NCBI GenBank assembly: GCA_016844485.1
Contig: JAENIZ010000040.1
Coordinates: forward strand, 1-9,134
Length of the DNA stretch: 9,134 nucleotides
Reading direction: 5' to 3'
Source: Gammaproteobacteria bacterium
GTDB taxonomy: Bacteria > Pseudomonadota > Gammaproteobacteria > Eutrophobiales > Eutrophobiaceae
The translations under genes and the position numbers were made by a program. Of this stretch, positions 6,744-9,134 are shown one piece after another. The notes beneath the pieces were generated by a model. The model had not been told where the DNA came from. It saw only the letters and a list, made by a program, of their open reading frames with translations, and did not search any database. Within the stretch, counting starts at the first letter, position 1; every line of letters begins with the position of its first letter.

Positions 6744-7505
6744 TTAATTTTCATCTTTGGAAATACCTTCCACCCACTGCGTTAATTCATCGAGCGCACT
6801 ATATAGCGTCAAATCCACGTGTAACGGTGTTATTGAAACATTATTGTTTTTTACAGCATAAAAATCAGTGCCCGGACCTGCATCCTGTCCCTGCCCTACC
6901 GGTCCCACCCAAAATACGGATCGTCCATGCGGATCCTGCGTGCGTATCGCGGGTTCCGATTTGTGGCGATGCCCGAGCCGGGTAATTTCAAACGTGCCGA
7001 GCTGATCGTAGGGTAGATCAGGTACATTAACGTTAAGCAGCACATCAGTAGTTCTGGACATGGCCGCGAGAGATTTAACGAGTTTTAATACCACACGTAC
7101 GCCGGTATCATAATAAACCGGATTTGGCCCGACCATGGAAACTGCAATGGCAGGACAGCCCAGGAAACGCCCTTCCATGGCCGCCGCGACAGTGCCTGAA
7201 TACAATATATCATCACCCAGATTCGCACCGGAATTGATACCGCTGATGACCATATCCGGATCAGGTTCAAGCAATCCGGTAATAGCCAGATGGACGCAAT
7301 CCGTCGGTGTACCATTGACAAAGATAAAACCATTGGCAGCAGTCTGTGCATACAATGGTGCATCGAGTGTCAACGAATTGCTTGCACCACTGCGGTTACG
7401 ATCCGGCGCAACTACAGTGACCTTGCCTAATTTGGCTACTGCCTCTGCCAGTAACTCGAGTCCTCTGGCCTGATAGCCGTCGTCGTTGCTCAATAAGAAA
7501 TGCAT
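6744..7505 (-). CDS. surE: 5'/3'-nucleotidase SurE
   Basis: A metal-dependent cytosolic phosphatase acting on nucleoside monophosphates, linked to stationary-phase survival. The length, 253 residues, equals that of E. coli SurE. The metal and active site are complete: LLSNDDG with Asp8 and Asp9, RNRSGASNSLT with Ser39, and ISGINSGANLGDD with Asn91. GTPTDCVHLAI (about 65-75) and the YSGTVAAAMEG segment after residue 100 are also typical. The start is fixed by the conserved N-terminus. The leader just upstream (CACCATCC before ATG) has no Shine-Dalgarno and derives from the heptamer repeat. It is the first gene of surE-pcm-nlpD-rpoS. The truD gene found upstream in E. coli is replaced here by argF. 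Confidence 0.96.
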   Translation of the reverse strand: MHFLLSNDDGYQARGLELLAEAVAKLGKVTVVAPDRNRSGASNSLTLDAPLYAQTAANGFIFVNGTPTDCVHLAITGLLEPDPDMVISGINSGANLGDDILYSGTVAAAMEGRFLGCPAIAVSMVGPNPVYYDTGVRVVLKLVKSLAAMSRTTDVLLNVNVPDLPYDQLGTFEITRLGHRHKSEPAIRTQDPHGRSVFWVGPVGQGQDAGPGTDFYAVKNNNVSITPLHVDLTLYSALDELTQWVEGISKDEN

Positions 7506-7508
7506 GGA

Positions 7509-7596
7509 TGGTGATTGGTGATTAGTGATTAGTGATTGGTGAAAAGTATCTCGTATTTTTTAACTTTAATCACTATTCACCATTCACTATTCACTG
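7509..7596. repeat. Heptamer repeat arrays in inverted orientation (argF-surE gap)
   Basis: Five copies of TRGTGAW run head to tail at 7509-7543, and four copies of the opposite orientation (such as TTCACTA) fill 7569-7596. 7523-7543 can pair with 7576-7596 at 18 of 21 positions, enclosing a 32-nt loop. The right array includes the argF stop codon and the left one ends 3 bp before the surE ATG. No T run follows on the minus strand, so it is not a standard terminator. It resembles the short heptameric dispersed repeats known in various bacteria. Confidence 0.88.
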
Positions 7597-8493
7597 TAGT
7601 AAAAATTCAAGCAATGCTTTTTGTGAATGCAGGCGATTTCCTGCCTCATCCCATACCACACTTTGCGGACCATCGATAACATCCGCAGTAACCTCATCTC
7701 CGCGATGGGCCGGAAGGCAATGCATGAACAGGGCCTCCTGTTTTGCCAGCGACATCAGGCCCGTATTGACCTGATAGGGCCTGAAAATCGACCTGCGCGA
7801 TTCAGTTTCCGCCTCCTGCCCCATGCTGACCCATACATCAGTCACCACGAGATCGGCATTTTTAATGGCGGTCTCGGGATCTGTATGGAGTTCGACATGA
7901 TTACCCGCACTGCGCAGAATCTTCGCGTCGGGACGGTATTGCTCGGGGCTGGCGATGTTGAGATGAAAATCAAACAGACTGGCGGCAGTAATATAAGAGT
8001 GGCACATATTATTGCCATCGCCCAACCAGGCTACAGTCTTGCCCTTAATCGGACCGCGATGTTCATAATAGGTTTGCATATCGGCGAGCAGTTGGCATGG
8101 ATGAAAAGTATCCGACAAACCATTAATGACAGGGACATCGGAATGATCCGCAAAGCGCTGCAGCTTTATATGTTCGAACGTGCGAATCATGATGCAGTCC
8201 ACCATCCTGGACAGGACACGCGCGGTATCTTCAACAGGTTCCCCTCGCCCTAACTGGGTATCATCCGGAGACAGAAAAATGGCATGGCCTCCCAGTTGAG
8301 CCATCCCTGTTTCAAACGATACGCGCGTTCGTGTCGATGATTTTTCAAAGATCATGGCAAGTACCTTGCCCTTTAACGTCTGCTGAATATCTCCGTTTAA
8401 CAACCTTTGTTTACCCGCGACAGCATTCTCGATGATGCCCTGCAATTCACCGGTATTCAGATCTGTCAGACTCAAAAAATGCCGTAATGCCAT
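7591..8493 (-). CDS. argF: Ornithine carbamoyltransferase
   Basis: This cytosolic enzyme joins carbamoyl phosphate to ornithine to make citrulline, the sixth step of arginine synthesis. The 300-residue product shows the carbamoyl-phosphate site FEKSSTRTRVSFE (STRTR 53-57), HPCQ (131-134), the ornithine-loop type DVWVSMGQE (219-227) and MHCLPAHRGDEV (257-268). HCLP and the SMG loop separate it from aspartate carbamoyltransferase. The ATG lies 9 bp after the argD stop, with a modest GTAGG upstream, so argD and argF are probably one transcript. The stop codon and last codons fall inside the heptamer repeat, so the extreme C-terminus may have been reshaped by it. The anabolic role is inferred from the argD neighbour. 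Confidence 0.96.
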   Translation of the reverse strand: MALRHFLSLTDLNTGELQGIIENAVAGKQRLLNGDIQQTLKGKVLAMIFEKSSTRTRVSFETGMAQLGGHAIFLSPDDTQLGRGEPVEDTARVLSRMVDCIMIRTFEHIKLQRFADHSDVPVINGLSDTFHPCQLLADMQTYYEHRGPIKGKTVAWLGDGNNMCHSYITAASLFDFHLNIASPEQYRPDAKILRSAGNHVELHTDPETAIKNADLVVTDVWVSMGQEAETESRRSIFRPYQVNTGLMSLAKQEALFMHCLPAHRGDEVTADVIDGPQSVVWDEAGNRLHSQKALLEFLLQ

Positions 8494-8502
8494 CGTTGTT
8501 GC

Positions 8503-9134
8503 CTACTTTAGAAATGCCTTGATGATCCTGCCTGTGATATCAACAATCTGCTGCGCCTCTTCATCAGTGATAATGAGTGGCGGCAATATGCGCACGACAT
8601 TATCTGCCGTGACATTAATGAGCAGGTGTTCTGCTAGCGCCATGTTGACCAGTTCCTTGCATTCCCGGTTCAATTCAATACCAAACATCAGTCCTTTCCC
8701 GCGAATGGATGTCACGCCTTTCACACCGGCAAGCGCGGCGCGAAAACCACTGAGCATTTTTTCTCCGAGTTGTTCCGCGCGTTTATCCAGTTGTTGTTCC
8801 GTTAAAACATCCAGCACGGAGAGTGCGGCGCGTGATGCCAGTGGATTGCCGCCAAAAGTCGAACCATGACTGCCCGGCTGGATCATTTCTGCCGCAATGC
8901 CACGTGCAAGACATGCGCCGATGGGCACACCATTACCGAGCGCCTTGGCAAGCGTCATAACATCCGGTGTGACATCTTCGTGCTGACAGGCAAACCATTT
9001 GCCGGTGCGGCACATCCCGGTCTGGATCTCATCCAGGATCAAAAGCAAACCAAGTGCATTGCAGATTGCGCGTACTTTGCGCAAATAACCCTCATCCGGA
9101 ATAACTATTCCACCTTCCCCCTGGATGGGTTCCA
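8503..9134 (-). CDS. argD: Acetylornithine aminotransferase, C-terminal part
   Basis: A PLP enzyme converting N-acetylglutamate semialdehyde to N-acetylornithine with glutamate as amino donor. The last 209 residues are visible and the start lies beyond the window edge. The fragment opens with EPIQGEGG. It has ILDEIQTGMCRTGKWFA, whose Asp contacts the PLP ring nitrogen, and TLAKALGNGVPIGA, with the Schiff-base lysine at fragment residue 63. GSHGSTFGGNPLA and the RGKGLMFGIEL segment follow. EPIQGEGG, the Q in DEIQTG and linkage to argF favour ArgD over other class III aminotransferases such as RocD or GabT. Family members are near 400 residues, so about half is present. The TTG at 9084 is not the start. 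Confidence 0.93.
   Translation of the reverse strand, partial: EPIQGEGGIVIPDEGYLRKVRAICNALGLLLILDEIQTGMCRTGKWFACQHEDVTPDVMTLAKALGNGVPIGACLARGIAAEMIQPGSHGSTFGGNPLASRAALSVLDVLTEQQLDKRAEQLGEKMLSGFRAALAGVKGVTSIRGKGLMFGIELNRECKELVNMALAEHLLINVTADNVVRILPPLIITDEEAQQIVDITGRIIKAFLK

Noticed and set aside
7544..7568. Sigma-70 promoter for surE in the repeat loop (GATACT as -10)
   Set aside because: No acceptable -35 at the right spacing; the match is too weak to list.
7509..7596. CRISPR array or attachment site
   Set aside because: The units are 7 bp with no spacers and occur in two opposing arrays; no cas or integrase gene is present.
7627..8253. 208-codon plus-strand frame opposite argF
   Set aside because: It is a shadow of argF, with no ribosome site or family features; the same holds for the other plus-strand frames opposite mrcB, rpoS, nlpD, surE and argD.

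Overview
The window looks like chromosomal core DNA from a gammaproteobacterium outside the Enterobacterales. The evidence is the surE-pcm-nlpD-rpoS cluster, a PBP1b-type mrcB and a clear sigma-S. By eye the GC content is a little under half. I see no insertion sequence, phage gene, CRISPR array, tRNA or rRNA. All genes except one lie on the minus strand, so transcription mostly runs from high to low coordinates. I cannot name the genus.

Right part (about 9134 to 6095): the 3' half of argD and a complete argF form an arginine biosynthesis pair. An 85-bp gap filled by heptamer repeats facing each other follows. Then come surE (nucleotidase) and pcm (protein repair methyltransferase).

Middle (6088 to 4191): nlpD (a LysM/degenerate-M23 lipoprotein that activates a cell-wall amidase) is followed by rpoS, the stationary-phase sigma factor. 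rpoS has an unusually acidic N-terminus built partly from a GAA-rich tandem repeat. surE-pcm-nlpD-rpoS is packed as one likely operon, and a candidate internal rpoS promoter lies inside nlpD. The single plus-strand gene, a Mth938/NDUFAF3-like protein, ends 10 bp from the rpoS stop, tail to tail.

Left part (3726 to 1): adk (TTG start) is followed by an AT-rich stretch with promoter-like elements. Next is a small, very basic histone-H1-like gene whose reading frame is split at a run of seven A, closed by a clear intrinsic terminator. Then come mrcB (bifunctional peptidoglycan synthase PBP1b) and, overlapping its end, the start of a lipoprotein gene cut by the window edge. That lipoprotein is a candidate PBP1b activator of the LpoP type.

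Together the genes cover arginine synthesis, stationary-phase survival (SurE, Pcm, RpoS), adenylate balance and cell-wall growth and splitting (PBP1b, its possible activator, NlpD). I found no convincing new multi-gene system. The points most worth a second look are the split histone-like gene, the heptamer inverted repeat that supplies the surE leader, and the unannotated lipoprotein next to mrcB.
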